64,000 bases of DNA from Flavobacteriales bacterium (GTDB lineage Bacteria > Bacteroidota > Bacteroidia > Flavobacteriales_D > Crocinitomicaceae). Numbering within the stretch: the first letter of the stretch is position 1; each line of letters begins with the position of its first letter. Made by a program: the position numbers and the translations under genes. Where the stretch lies: assembly GCA_022361195.1 (NCBI GenBank), contig JAKSBJ010000244.1, positions 1-64,000 on the forward strand, in the 5' to 3' direction. Below are positions 17,917 through 26,265 of this stretch, one piece after another. The notes under the pieces are model-generated. The model saw only the letters and a list, made by a program, of their open reading frames with translations. It did no database searches and was not told the origin of the DNA.

Positions 17917-20430
17917 TTACCTGATTAATGTAATATTACCTGTCTCGGCCTTTGGACCGAGGTCGGTGAGTGTATAATCCAGGGTATAGGTATAGATTCC
18001 GGAATTCAACAATTTACCTTTATAATAGCCGTCCCAGTAGTTTCCGATACTTGAAGTTTCAAAAACCATATTCCCCCAACGATCAAAGATTTTTAAGTTA
18101 AAATTCTCCACATCATGTCCAGCAAAGAACTGTAACCAGTCATTGTTATTATCACCGTTTGGTGAAAAGGCATTTGGTAAATGGAATCCTGAATAAGTTG
18201 CTGGCGGTGGTGGGTCACCTGGAACCAACACTTCTTTAAAGTGAGCAATAATCGAATCAGACATTGTTAAATCCAAAGTATCCGATAAACTATCCGGATT
18301 TACAAAGGTGTGATTGGTAGACTCCCAATAATCAAAATCATATCCTGAAAAATCATTCGCCTGGAAAATCGTTGCAATTCCACCAAAGTAAGTCCCTGTC
18401 CACGGATAAGGAGATACCCATTCTGAATTCACCTTAACCTGTCCCGCTCCCGGAGGATCAACGTAAACCGTTAAGTCGTAAGGACCTTCCAAATCATAAC
18501 AATCGATCAACCCTTCAGCAATAGCTGCACATCGGTCGTCAATATAGGCTTTCAGGGAATTGACATTATCCATCCACCCAGCTGTAGTTCCTCCCCATGT
18601 GGTTACCTGGCCATCCATTTCTGGTGTCATTACTGTTACAAAACTATCCAGGTTAGCCTGCATTTGTTCACAAGAAAGAATTCCGTTGAACAAATCGATG
18701 TATCGTGTAATGTATTGTTGTTTGAACTCTTCGTTTTGAGAAAGTGCATTCAAAATTGGAACATGTCCTTCTCCTCCTGGATCTGGAAGTGACTCAGGAT
18801 TACATGGGTCAGCATCAGGATCAGTAGAAGGAATTCCTGTATAGTTGATATAGTGTCCCCAACTAGCATCATTATCCCACATAATGTAGCGCCACTTTTG
18901 TTTATCCCCTCCTAATTCTTCGGGAACATACCCGTGCCACCAACCTGTATTCCAGTTCAACCAGTCCGATGTCACTACATAGGAATTTAATACAACATAA
19001 TCAATTAAAGATCCTGTGTTGTAAACTGACTTTACATATTCATATTGAACCGGATCAGTCATATCACCTGTGATGATGTAATCTCTTAAAGCAATCCACT
19101 CTGCGTAAGTTGGATCCCCATACTCAGCCCAGGTTCCTCCCCAGGTTTTTAAGAATAGAATTTGATCTTCGGGCTGATTGTAATAATGCTCAGTAAAATC
19201 AGCGTCATCCACTTTTTCACGAATGTCATACAATCCCCAGTAAACTCCATCTACATAAACCACCACAAAACGGCTGGTTCGTTCATCCATTCGCATATCT
19301 CCCAATTGAGAAATAGTATGAATTAATGCATCTCTTAAATGAGCTCCATCTTCGAATGAATAGTTATCATTTGCCGCCGCTTTACACATGACACGTTGAA
19401 ATTCGTCTCTGTTTTTTTGCGGGAAAATTTGATGATCAATCGCATGATTATATCCATATTGATCCTTCATTACAAAATCAAATCCTCTTTGATCATAAGC
19501 CCAGGAATCATTTCCATGCTTATTGTAATATCCTTCCCCTTCTGCAGCTAAACTTCCATCCTTTTCGAAAAATTCAAAATGACCATCAAAGTTTGAAGTG
19601 AATGCTCCAGCAGCTACATCATTTAAAAAGTCCGTGATCTCATCTCCACAAGTTGAAACTACCGGAATGGTATGTGATTCGTTGATAAAATAGGTATTCG
19701 TTTCAACGAAACTTGAAGGGATATTTGGATCAGGATTAATAGCAATAGCCCTTAAAACTGAAGTTGCCGCAATGTTTACTGGTCCGGTATAAGCCGTACT
19801 TGCCGCTGTTGGAACAGTTCCGTCCAGCGTGTAATAAATTGTTGCGCCCGCATCAGCAGTAGTAATCGTAACGTTTTGTGCCGTTGTATAAAATCCGGCC
19901 GGAACGCTAAGTACTGGTTTCGCAGAATACCATTGAAGAACTCCGGTATTAGCAGCATTTGGAGTTGGAGTGGTACAAATTCCCCAGCTCGCTGCACCGT
20001 CAGAAGTTCGGGATACAGAATGATCCGCCTGTGTTCTGTTGACAATTTTTAAACTGTCAACCACAACTGAACCGTCTGTGAGAATGATCCATTCGTTTTT
20101 GCATTGCGTTAAAGCAAAATCTGGATGAATTTCAGCTCCACTAAGGGTATTTTCTTTTGAAAAACGAATCATGGAATAACCGCCAGCCGGCACAGAAGCT
20201 CCTGCCGGAATAGCCCATTTCGCCAATTCATCTTCATCATCCGAAAGGAAATAACCATCCAAAGAAAAGTCGGTAGCCCCTGGATTATATAGCTCTGCCC
20301 ACTTTGAATTATTGCCAAATCCATCCGTCGGGCCCGTCATATTGGAGGCCGAATATTCGTTAATCACAACCTGACCGTTTGTCGCCACAAACAGACACGT
20401 TACGAAAAACGTAAGGAGTAAGGTTTTCAT
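17917..20430 (-). CDS. CotH kinase-like protein with lamin-tail domain and T9SS type B sorting domain
   Basis: An 837-residue secreted protein. Order: signal peptide 1-19 (ending ATNGQ); lamin-tail domain about 20-150 (VVINEYSASN, WAELYNPG, FSLDGYFLSDD); chitobiase-type domain about 165-245 (ATIYYTLDGTVPT); CotH domain about 255-620, with RYIMWDNDASWG; a beta domain like the InlB B-repeat about 650-735; and a CHU_C domain about 755-837 (NAFSPNGDNNNDW, IFDRWGNMVFE). CotH proteins are atypical protein kinases that phosphorylate spore-coat proteins in Bacillus; in Bacteroidota their role is unsettled. Export by T9SS is strongly indicated, and PorP follows. A second CotH protein without a T9SS tail is at 52992-55334. 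Confidence 0.9.
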   Translation of the reverse strand: MKTLLLTFFVTCLFVATNGQVVINEYSASNMTGPTDGFGNNSKWAELYNPGATDFSLDGYFLSDDEDELAKWAIPAGASVPAGGYSMIRFSKENTLSGAEIHPDFALTQCKNEWIILTDGSVVVDSLKIVNRTQADHSVSRTSDGAASWGICTTPTPNAANTGVLQWYSAKPVLSVPAGFYTTAQNVTITTADAGATIYYTLDGTVPTAASTAYTGPVNIAATSVLRAIAINPDPNIPSSFVETNTYFINESHTIPVVSTCGDEITDFLNDVAAGAFTSNFDGHFEFFEKDGSLAAEGEGYYNKHGNDSWAYDQRGFDFVMKDQYGYNHAIDHQIFPQKNRDEFQRVMCKAAANDNYSFEDGAHLRDALIHTISQLGDMRMDERTSRFVVVYVDGVYWGLYDIREKVDDADFTEHYYNQPEDQILFLKTWGGTWAEYGDPTYAEWIALRDYIITGDMTDPVQYEYVKSVYNTGSLIDYVVLNSYVVTSDWLNWNTGWWHGYVPEELGGDKQKWRYIMWDNDASWGHYINYTGIPSTDPDADPCNPESLPDPGGEGHVPILNALSQNEEFKQQYITRYIDLFNGILSCEQMQANLDSFVTVMTPEMDGQVTTWGGTTAGWMDNVNSLKAYIDDRCAAIAEGLIDCYDLEGPYDLTVYVDPPGAGQVKVNSEWVSPYPWTGTYFGGIATIFQANDFSGYDFDYWESTNHTFVNPDSLSDTLDLTMSDSIIAHFKEVLVPGDPPPPATYSGFHLPNAFSPNGDNNNDWLQFFAGHDVENFNLKIFDRWGNMVFETSSIGNYWDGYYKGKLLNSGIYTYTLDYTLTDLGPKAETGNITLIR

Positions 20431-20702
20431 AAATAGTAGTAATTGAGGTGTTAGTGTGTCTAGTATTAACGGAATTTTAAGCGAAGGGTTGACTGAAAAG
20501 CCAATTTAGAACCTAACCAAAACATATTCCATCAACAACCTTTTCGAAAAATTCCACACTAAATGTACTGAAAATAATGGAATTGAGGGACTTTCATCGT
20601 CAAAAAATGCGTTTTGTTTGGAGAGCTAAATTCAATTTTGTGAAAACTATTTACCAAACAACCATTAATTTATTATTAAGTTTAGGTTTCTTTTTTGCGT
20701 TG
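20431..20702. other. AT-rich intergenic region between divergent genes
   Basis: The spacer between the CotH gene (minus) and the lipoprotein gene (plus) totals 325 bases. Its first 270 bases hold no gene I can support: the 74-codon frame at 20577-20801 overlaps the lipoprotein start and has no known features. The promoters of both neighbours must lie here. Only the plus-strand one, starting at 20703, is recognisable. Confidence 0.5.
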
Positions 20703-20732
20703 TTGTCAGCTCATTTTAGATCATTATTTTTG
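20703..20732 (+). promoter_or_regulatory. Bacteroidota-type promoter of the lipoprotein gene
   Basis: TTG at 20703-20705, then 19 bases, then TATTTTTG at 20725-20732, fitting TTG-N19-TANNTTTG. The ATG follows 23 bases later. This is the best complete promoter in the window. Confidence 0.7.
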
Positions 20733-20755
20733 TTTTACACTAAGTACAAACTAAA

Positions 20756-21154
20756 ATGTTTAAACACTACACTTTACTCTTATTTGGACTCGTTTTATTG
20801 ATGGCTTCTTGTGAAAAACCCGCTGGTGAAGGGGGAACTTCGGCCATTTACGGAAAAGCTTATGCCGAGGTATACAATGAAGCAGGTACCGAGATCGTTT
20901 CTCAGTATTATGCTGCCGACGAGGATGTTTTTATTATTTATGGTGGTGAAAATGGCACCTATGATGATAAATTTGCCACTAGCCATGACGGAAGCTTCCG
21001 ATTTGAAAACCTAACAATTGGAACTTACACCTTATTTATCTACTCACGTTGTTTGGATGGATGTGATTCTGGCTACGACATCGTTGAAAAGAAAATTGAA
21101 ATAACTGAAAACAAGTCCGAAAACAATATTGGGGACATTGTTTTTAATCGATAG
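20756..21154 (+). CDS. Lipoprotein with carboxypeptidase-regulatory-like fold
   Basis: A 132-residue lipoprotein: hydrophobic signal followed by the lipobox LMASC, with Cys19 as the lipidated residue. The mature part looks like a small beta-sandwich of the carboxypeptidase regulatory or SdrD_B type, judging by GTYDDKFATSHDGSFRFENL and the following LTIGTYTLFIYS, a frequent pattern in such domains. The gene ends 3 bases before the DUF2490 gene, so the two form an operon. Function is not known; an outer-membrane or periplasmic partner of the next protein is a reasonable guess. Confidence 0.8.
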   Translation: MFKHYTLLLFGLVLLMASCEKPAGEGGTSAIYGKAYAEVYNEAGTEIVSQYYAADEDVFIIYGGENGTYDDKFATSHDGSFRFENLTIGTYTLFIYSRCLDGCDSGYDIVEKKIEITENKSENNIGDIVFNR

Positions 21155-21157
21155 ATT

Positions 21158-21865
21158 ATGAAAAAGATACTTTTATTGTTGTTCTTGGGGTCATATTTAT
21201 CCTTTGCACAAGTTTCTGATGCCAATTTATGGACAGGCTTGGGTGTAAATGCAGATTTAAATGACCAATTCAGTTTGGCTTATGAAACGCAAACACGTTT
21301 CTTCAATAATTTTTCTCAATTGGGGAATTACTATAATGAATTGGGAGTAAAGTACAAGCCACTAAAAGATGTAAAAATCGCAGTAAAATATCGTTACGCC
21401 CGAAAATACCGCAGTACTTTCTGGGATTCGGAAAATCGTTTTAACATTGATGCTGCCTACCGTTACAAAATTAAGCCGGCCAAAATTAGCCTAACAGCCC
21501 GTGCTCGTTACCAGGTTTCTTTTAACCGCTTAGGTGTAATCAATGATGTTATCTACCCACGTATTAAACATACGGGACGATTGAAATTTACAGCAAAATA
21601 CAGAAACAAAGACCTTAAATTAATTCGTCCTTTTGTTTCAACAGAACTGTTTACCGCATTGAATCCTAAAAACCCTATTAGTGCTCTGGATGCTTACCGT
21701 TTTTCGGCAGGTGTTACCTTTAATTTGCCTAAAAAACTAGAATTAGATTTGGCTTACATTTTTGAAAGAGAAAATGGTTCAGTTTTGGAGAATGCGCACA
21801 TTTATATGATTCAGCTTAACTATTCCCTACCAAACAAACTCTTAGGTGGAGTAGAAGACAAATAG
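21158..21865 (+). CDS. DUF2490 family outer-membrane barrel protein
   Basis: A 235-residue protein with a signal peptide (ending LSFAQ) and a series of beta strands: WTGLGVNADLND, FSLAYETQTRFFNN, YYNELGVKYKPL, VKIAVKYRYARKYRS. This is the pattern of DUF2490 proteins, predicted small outer-membrane barrels in Bacteroidota. Co-transcribed with the lipoprotein just upstream (3-base gap). Function unknown. Confidence 0.83.
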   Translation: MKKILLLLFLGSYLSFAQVSDANLWTGLGVNADLNDQFSLAYETQTRFFNNFSQLGNYYNELGVKYKPLKDVKIAVKYRYARKYRSTFWDSENRFNIDAAYRYKIKPAKISLTARARYQVSFNRLGVINDVIYPRIKHTGRLKFTAKYRNKDLKLIRPFVSTELFTALNPKNPISALDAYRFSAGVTFNLPKKLELDLAYIFERENGSVLENAHIYMIQLNYSLPNKLLGGVEDK

Positions 21866-21869
21866 TGGT

Positions 21870-23993
21870 TTAAACCATTTCAAGATCGATTTGCTTTTTT
21901 GCAATGTTGACGTTGATTAGCTCAACTTCAACCACATCTCCCATATTAAATTGCTCCCCATTTCGACTACCAACTATGGTATAGTTACGTTCGTCAAAAT
22001 AATATCTGTCATCCTTCATTGACTTGAGTGAAACCATTCCTTCACAATGATTCTCTCGCATCTCAACATAAATACCCCATTCGGTTAAGCCCGTAATAAT
22101 TCCGTAATAAGTTTCCCCGATATTGTCTTTAAGGTATTGCGCCTGAAAATACTTTTGAGAAAGTCTCTCTGCTTCAATCGCCCGACGTTCAGTAATAGAG
22201 ATATGCTTTGCTGTTTCTCTTAAAGATGGATAATGTTTTCTTCTACTTTCTAACTCATGGAGTAAAATACGATGCACCATTAAATCGGCATATCGGCGAA
22301 TAGGAGATGTAAAGTGAACATAATACCTAAAACCAAGTCCGTAATGGCCTATGTTCTCCGTATCATACACTGCCTTAGCCATTGATTTTATGGCCATTTG
22401 CTGGACCATTGGAAACTCTGGTTCATCTTTCATTTCAGCAAAAAGCTTATTCATTTCAATGGCAATATCTTGATCACCCTTTACCTTAAAGTTCTTTCCA
22501 AACTTAGAAACGAAAACAGCAAATTGCTCAATTCTATCCCGATCGGGTTTATCATGCACCCGGTAAATGAATGGAATGGTGATTTTACGATTTGTATCCC
22601 CAATAAACTGGCCAACTCTACGATTGGCCAAAAGCATGAACTCTTCAATTAATTTATTAGCATCTTTCGCAACCTTTTTATAAGCTCTCAATGGATTTCC
22701 TTTGGCATCCAGTTCAAATCGTAATTCCGAACTCTCAATCTCCAGAGCACCTTTTTTCATTCGCTTTTTCCGCATGGCCTTCGCCAAACGATCCAAGGTT
22801 GTTATTTCATCAGCCAATTCTCCCACTCCTTTTTCAATCACCTCCTGAGCATCTTCATAGGCAAATCGTTTGTCCGATCGAATAACTGTTTTACCAAACC
22901 ATTCGTCCTCTATCTCTGCATTTTCATTTAGTTCAAAAACAGCAGAAAAAGTAAATTTTTCCTCTTCAGGGCGTAAAGAACAAACTCCATTTGAAAGATG
23001 TTCGGGTAACATTGGAACCACTCTATCAACCAAATAAACTGAATTCCCGCGATCATAAGCTTCTTTATCCAAAGCAGAATCTTCTATGATATAATGACCT
23101 ACATCCGCGATGTGAACCCCAACTCTTACATTTCCATTTTCCAATCGCTCAAATGAAAGGGCATCATCAAAATCCTTTGCGTCATGGGGATCAATAGTGA
23201 AGGTCAAAATATCCCTAAAATCTCTCCGTTTCTTAATTTCTTCCTGATCTAAACTTATTGGAATACGATTTGCCTCATCCAAAACATTTTGAGGAAACTC
23301 ATGTCGAATACCATGTGTAATCAAAATTGATTTCATTTCCACATCATGCGATTCGGCATTGCCGAGCACCTCCATAATCTCTCCAAAAGGATTTTTTGCC
23401 GTCTCTGGCCAATCTGTAATTCGACCCACCACTTTCGTTCCAGACTCCAAGTCCTTCACCTTTTCCACTGGAATAAAAATATCGATATCAATCCGAGGAT
23501 CTTCTGGAATCAAAAAGGCAAATTTTCGGGAAATTTCAATGGTTCCAACAAAGCTTCTCTCCCCTTGTCCTTTCACCTCAACTACAATCGCCTCAATCTT
23601 ACCTCGGCCCTTTTGTCTTAACTCAACAACCACATGGTCTCCATGAATAACTCTATTCAAATATTTGCGATCAACAAAGAGGTCTTCAGCCAAATTTTCG
23701 GCGACTAAATAACCATGTCCTTTTCGATTCAAATGAATGGTTCCCTCAATCGTTTCAAATGATCGTCCTTTTTTAAATTTTCCACGCTCCGTTTCTTTCA
23801 AAACACCCTCGGCAGAAAGTTCTTTTAAGAGCTCATAAACTAACTTTCTGTGCTCAGCTTCGGACACTTCCAAAAGAGAAGAAACCTGTTTGTAATTGAG
23901 TTGTCTGTTGGGATTCTTGTTAAACAAATCCGAAATATTTTTCCGTAATGTCTTGCTTAATTTTTCTCCCCTTCTCTTTTGTTTGTTCTTCAT
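21870..23993 (-). CDS. rnr: Ribonuclease R
   Basis: A 707-residue 3'-5' exoribonuclease of the RNB family, the usual length. Order: N-terminal basic stretch and winged-helix region about 1-65, two cold-shock-like domains about 75-220, RNB catalytic domain about 245-580 with the metal-binding run TIDPHDAKDFDDALSF, and a C-terminal S1 domain about 620-705 (GIITGLTEWGIYVEM). It degrades structured RNA and helps with RNA quality control. No basic tail beyond the S1 domain is seen. Its stop lies 4 bases from the convergent DUF2490 stop. Clear housekeeping gene. Confidence 0.97.
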   Translation of the reverse strand: MKNKQKRRGEKLSKTLRKNISDLFNKNPNRQLNYKQVSSLLEVSEAEHRKLVYELLKELSAEGVLKETERGKFKKGRSFETIEGTIHLNRKGHGYLVAENLAEDLFVDRKYLNRVIHGDHVVVELRQKGRGKIEAIVVEVKGQGERSFVGTIEISRKFAFLIPEDPRIDIDIFIPVEKVKDLESGTKVVGRITDWPETAKNPFGEIMEVLGNAESHDVEMKSILITHGIRHEFPQNVLDEANRIPISLDQEEIKKRRDFRDILTFTIDPHDAKDFDDALSFERLENGNVRVGVHIADVGHYIIEDSALDKEAYDRGNSVYLVDRVVPMLPEHLSNGVCSLRPEEEKFTFSAVFELNENAEIEDEWFGKTVIRSDKRFAYEDAQEVIEKGVGELADEITTLDRLAKAMRKKRMKKGALEIESSELRFELDAKGNPLRAYKKVAKDANKLIEEFMLLANRRVGQFIGDTNRKITIPFIYRVHDKPDRDRIEQFAVFVSKFGKNFKVKGDQDIAIEMNKLFAEMKDEPEFPMVQQMAIKSMAKAVYDTENIGHYGLGFRYYVHFTSPIRRYADLMVHRILLHELESRRKHYPSLRETAKHISITERRAIEAERLSQKYFQAQYLKDNIGETYYGIITGLTEWGIYVEMRENHCEGMVSLKSMKDDRYYFDERNYTIVGSRNGEQFNMGDVVEVELINVNIAKKQIDLEMV

Positions 23994-24094
23994 TATCTTC
24001 CAAATTCAAGCTAAAATTATGAATTAAATGCCGCTATTAAGGCAATAAATTAATTTTTTGGACTATTTTTATCGTTTTATATTTTAAGCACATT

Positions 24095-24604
24095 GTGAAT
24101 TCGAAAGTTGAAGAAATATTGAATCGTCAGATTGCGGCAGAAGCATCTTCGTCGCAACTGTACCTGTCCATGGCTTCATGGGCTGAGTGTCATGGGATAA
24201 ACGGAACTGCAAAATTTTTGTACTTGCATTCCGACGAAGAAAGAGAGCATATGCTCAAACTGGTTCGTTTTGTGAATGAAAGAGGGGGAACGGCAATTAT
24301 TCCAGCAATCGATAGTCCAAAGAGTGACTTTGATTCGCTTCGTCAACTTTTTGTGTTGTTGTTAGAGCACGAAATTAAAGTGACAGAAATGATCAACGAA
24401 GTGGTTCATGTGTGCCTGCAAGAAAAAGATTACACAACACACAATTTCATGCAGTGGTTTGTTGCGGAGCAGTTGGAAGAGGAAGCTTTAGCCAGAGAAA
24501 TTGTGGACAAACTGAATATGATTGGTGACGATAAAGGAGGATTATACCTCTTTGACCGTGACATTGAAATGATGCAAACAAGTGCAAATGCTCCTCAAAA
24601 CTAA
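24095..24604 (+). CDS. ftnA: Ferritin
   Basis: A 169-residue non-haem ferritin. The di-iron site is visible: Glu in QIAAEASSSQLYLSMASW, EEREHM (Glu and His ligands), and the acidic run AEQLEEEAL near residue 130. It stores iron as ferric oxide in the cytosol. The only sensible start is the GTG at 24095, since family members begin at this point. That start is close behind a weak promoter-like pair (TTG at 24058, TATATTTT at 24078), which would leave almost no leader; the promoter is therefore uncertain. Confidence 0.95.
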   Translation: MNSKVEEILNRQIAAEASSSQLYLSMASWAECHGINGTAKFLYLHSDEEREHMLKLVRFVNERGGTAIIPAIDSPKSDFDSLRQLFVLLLEHEIKVTEMINEVVHVCLQEKDYTTHNFMQWFVAEQLEEEALAREIVDKLNMIGDDKGGLYLFDRDIEMMQTSANAPQN

Positions 24605-24672
24605 GGTTGGTGCATTTGGCATGCTTTTAGCTATTACCGATTTAGGAAAACAAAACTGAACAACAGGAAAAA

Positions 24673-25212
24673 TTGAGTAAAAGAATTTATATAGCGATCA
24701 TCTCTTTAGCTCTAATTAGCTTTAATTCCTCTCGTCTGAATGTAAGTCAGATTAAGGATACACGCTCTGTTGTGAAAGCTTTGTACATCTACACCTTTGC
24801 AACTCTTATAGATTGGCCTGCGGATCAACGAAAAGGAGATTTTGTAATTGGGGTACTTGGGTCGGAGGATGCCGTTTATGACGAATTGAATAAAAAGTAT
24901 TCCGGAAAGGACATCGGAAAGCAGGAAATTCAAGTAAAACGATATTTAAGCAAGTCAGAAATAAACAAAGTTCACATTTTATACGTAACAGAGGATGAGA
25001 GCAATCAAATGGGCTCCCTTTCTACCCAGTTTAAGTCAAAATCGACACTCTTGGTTACTGAAAAAGCGGGCTATTTGGACAAAGGCTCTGTTATCAACTT
25101 TGTTGTAGAAGGAAATAAACAGAAATACGAGATAAATAAACGAAACGCAAAAAAGCATAATCTAACCATTGCTGATAAACTAGCGGGGCTGGCGGTAAGA
25201 GTGATTGAATAA
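24673..25212 (+). CDS. YfiR/DUF4154 family periplasmic protein
   Basis: A 179-residue protein with a TTG start, a short signal peptide about 1-19, and the YfiR (DUF4154) pattern: KALYIYTFATLIDWP, then GDFVIGVLGSEDAVYDEL, KVHILYV and a closing KLAGLAVRVIE. In Pseudomonas, YfiR is a periplasmic repressor of the membrane diguanylate cyclase YfiN. No GGDEF protein is present here; instead the following genes code for a TPR protein, a HAMP/SpoIIE phosphatase and a cyclase receptor. Its stop TAA overlaps the next ATG (TAATG), which suggests translational coupling. The role as a periplasmic regulator of the neighbouring sensors is inference. Confidence 0.85.
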   Translation: MSKRIYIAIISLALISFNSSRLNVSQIKDTRSVVKALYIYTFATLIDWPADQRKGDFVIGVLGSEDAVYDELNKKYSGKDIGKQEIQVKRYLSKSEINKVHILYVTEDESNQMGSLSTQFKSKSTLLVTEKAGYLDKGSVINFVVEGNKQKYEINKRNAKKHNLTIADKLAGLAVRVIE

Positions 25213-26230
25213 TGAGAGGGTTTATTAAAATATCGATGTTTGTGATAGCCATGGGTGCTTGTAAAAGCATGATGGCTCAGCAGCTGACTGCTAAGGCATA
25301 CGATTGCTATAAGCAAAAGGATTATGCCTGTGCTCAAAACTGGATTGACTCGGCTATTGTTTCCAACGAAAGAAGCAATTCGCAAACATGGCAATTGAGA
25401 GGTGTGGTTTATCGTAATCTTGAAACTCCTCAAAGTAAGATTATCGCAGTATTGCTATTGAATCTTTCGTTCAGGCCAGGAATCTGGACAAAGACAATGC
25501 TGATAAAGAAAAAATCGATAATTATCTCAAAAATACTATCATCCGTTATTACAACGATGCCGTGACTGCTCTTGAAGCAAATGATCTTAAAGAGTCTGAG
25601 AAGTCTTACGAATTATACAAAAGCAAGCAAGTTCAGTATGTTAATCCTTCGCAGGATTTTCACCAGTCAGATATTGATTTTTACAACGCTTTGGGTGGTC
25701 AGTACATGAACAATATGAGCATTTTGCCAGAGGGAGCTCAACGCGACGAAATCCGAGCAAAAGGAATTGCTTTCTTTGAAAAAGTACTTGAGTTGGATGC
25801 TGAAAACTTCCAAGCCAACTTTAATGTAGGATTAATTCACTACAATGAAGGTGTTGACATTACAATGGCCATGAGTGGTTCTACCGATCTTTCTATCGAA
25901 ATGATTATTGAAAACACTGGCCGATCAGAGGAACTTTTCTTTACTGCTTTACCATATTTGCATAAAGCAGAGAAAATGGACCCGAAAAGTGAAGAAACAA
26001 TTGAAGGTATTACCGGATGTTATTATGGGCTTCACGATGACGAGAATTATAATAAATACCGTAAAATTCTGGATGAGATGATCATTGATGATCTTTTAAA
26101 ATCTTACGATGCTAATCCTAATGATTTGGATGTCGTAAAAGAACTCTGCAGAATTTACTCAACAACGATTAAAAACCAACAAGAATACGATAAATTCAAG
26201 GCTGTGTATGATAAGTTGAGAGAGAATTAA
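25212..26230 (+). pseudogene. TPR protein interrupted by a one-base frameshift
   Basis: Two frames together make one TPR protein of about 339 residues. The 5' part (from ATG 25212, signal peptide ending MMAQ) reads correctly to NLETPQSK near 25437. It then turns into an unlikely sequence and ends at 25565. In the +2 frame the natural continuation DYRSIAIESFVQARNLDKDN begins at 25439 and runs to the stop at 26230. The join lies in the run AGTAAGATT at 25434-25442. One extra A would restore the frame. Repeats of the tetratricopeptide type are visible in both halves (AYDCYKQKDYACAQNWIDSA; AENFQANFNVGLIHYNEG). It may be a true loss or a sequencing error; the 3' half is not decayed. It sits in the YfiR-phosphatase-cyclase operon. 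Confidence 0.8.
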
Positions 26231-26265
26231 GAGGAGATTGAGCGTATAGCCCCTCAACAGTATCC

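Noticed and set aside
20577-20801. 74-codon frame before the lipoprotein
   Set aside because: It overlaps the start of the real lipoprotein and the promoter at 20703-20732 and has no coding features.
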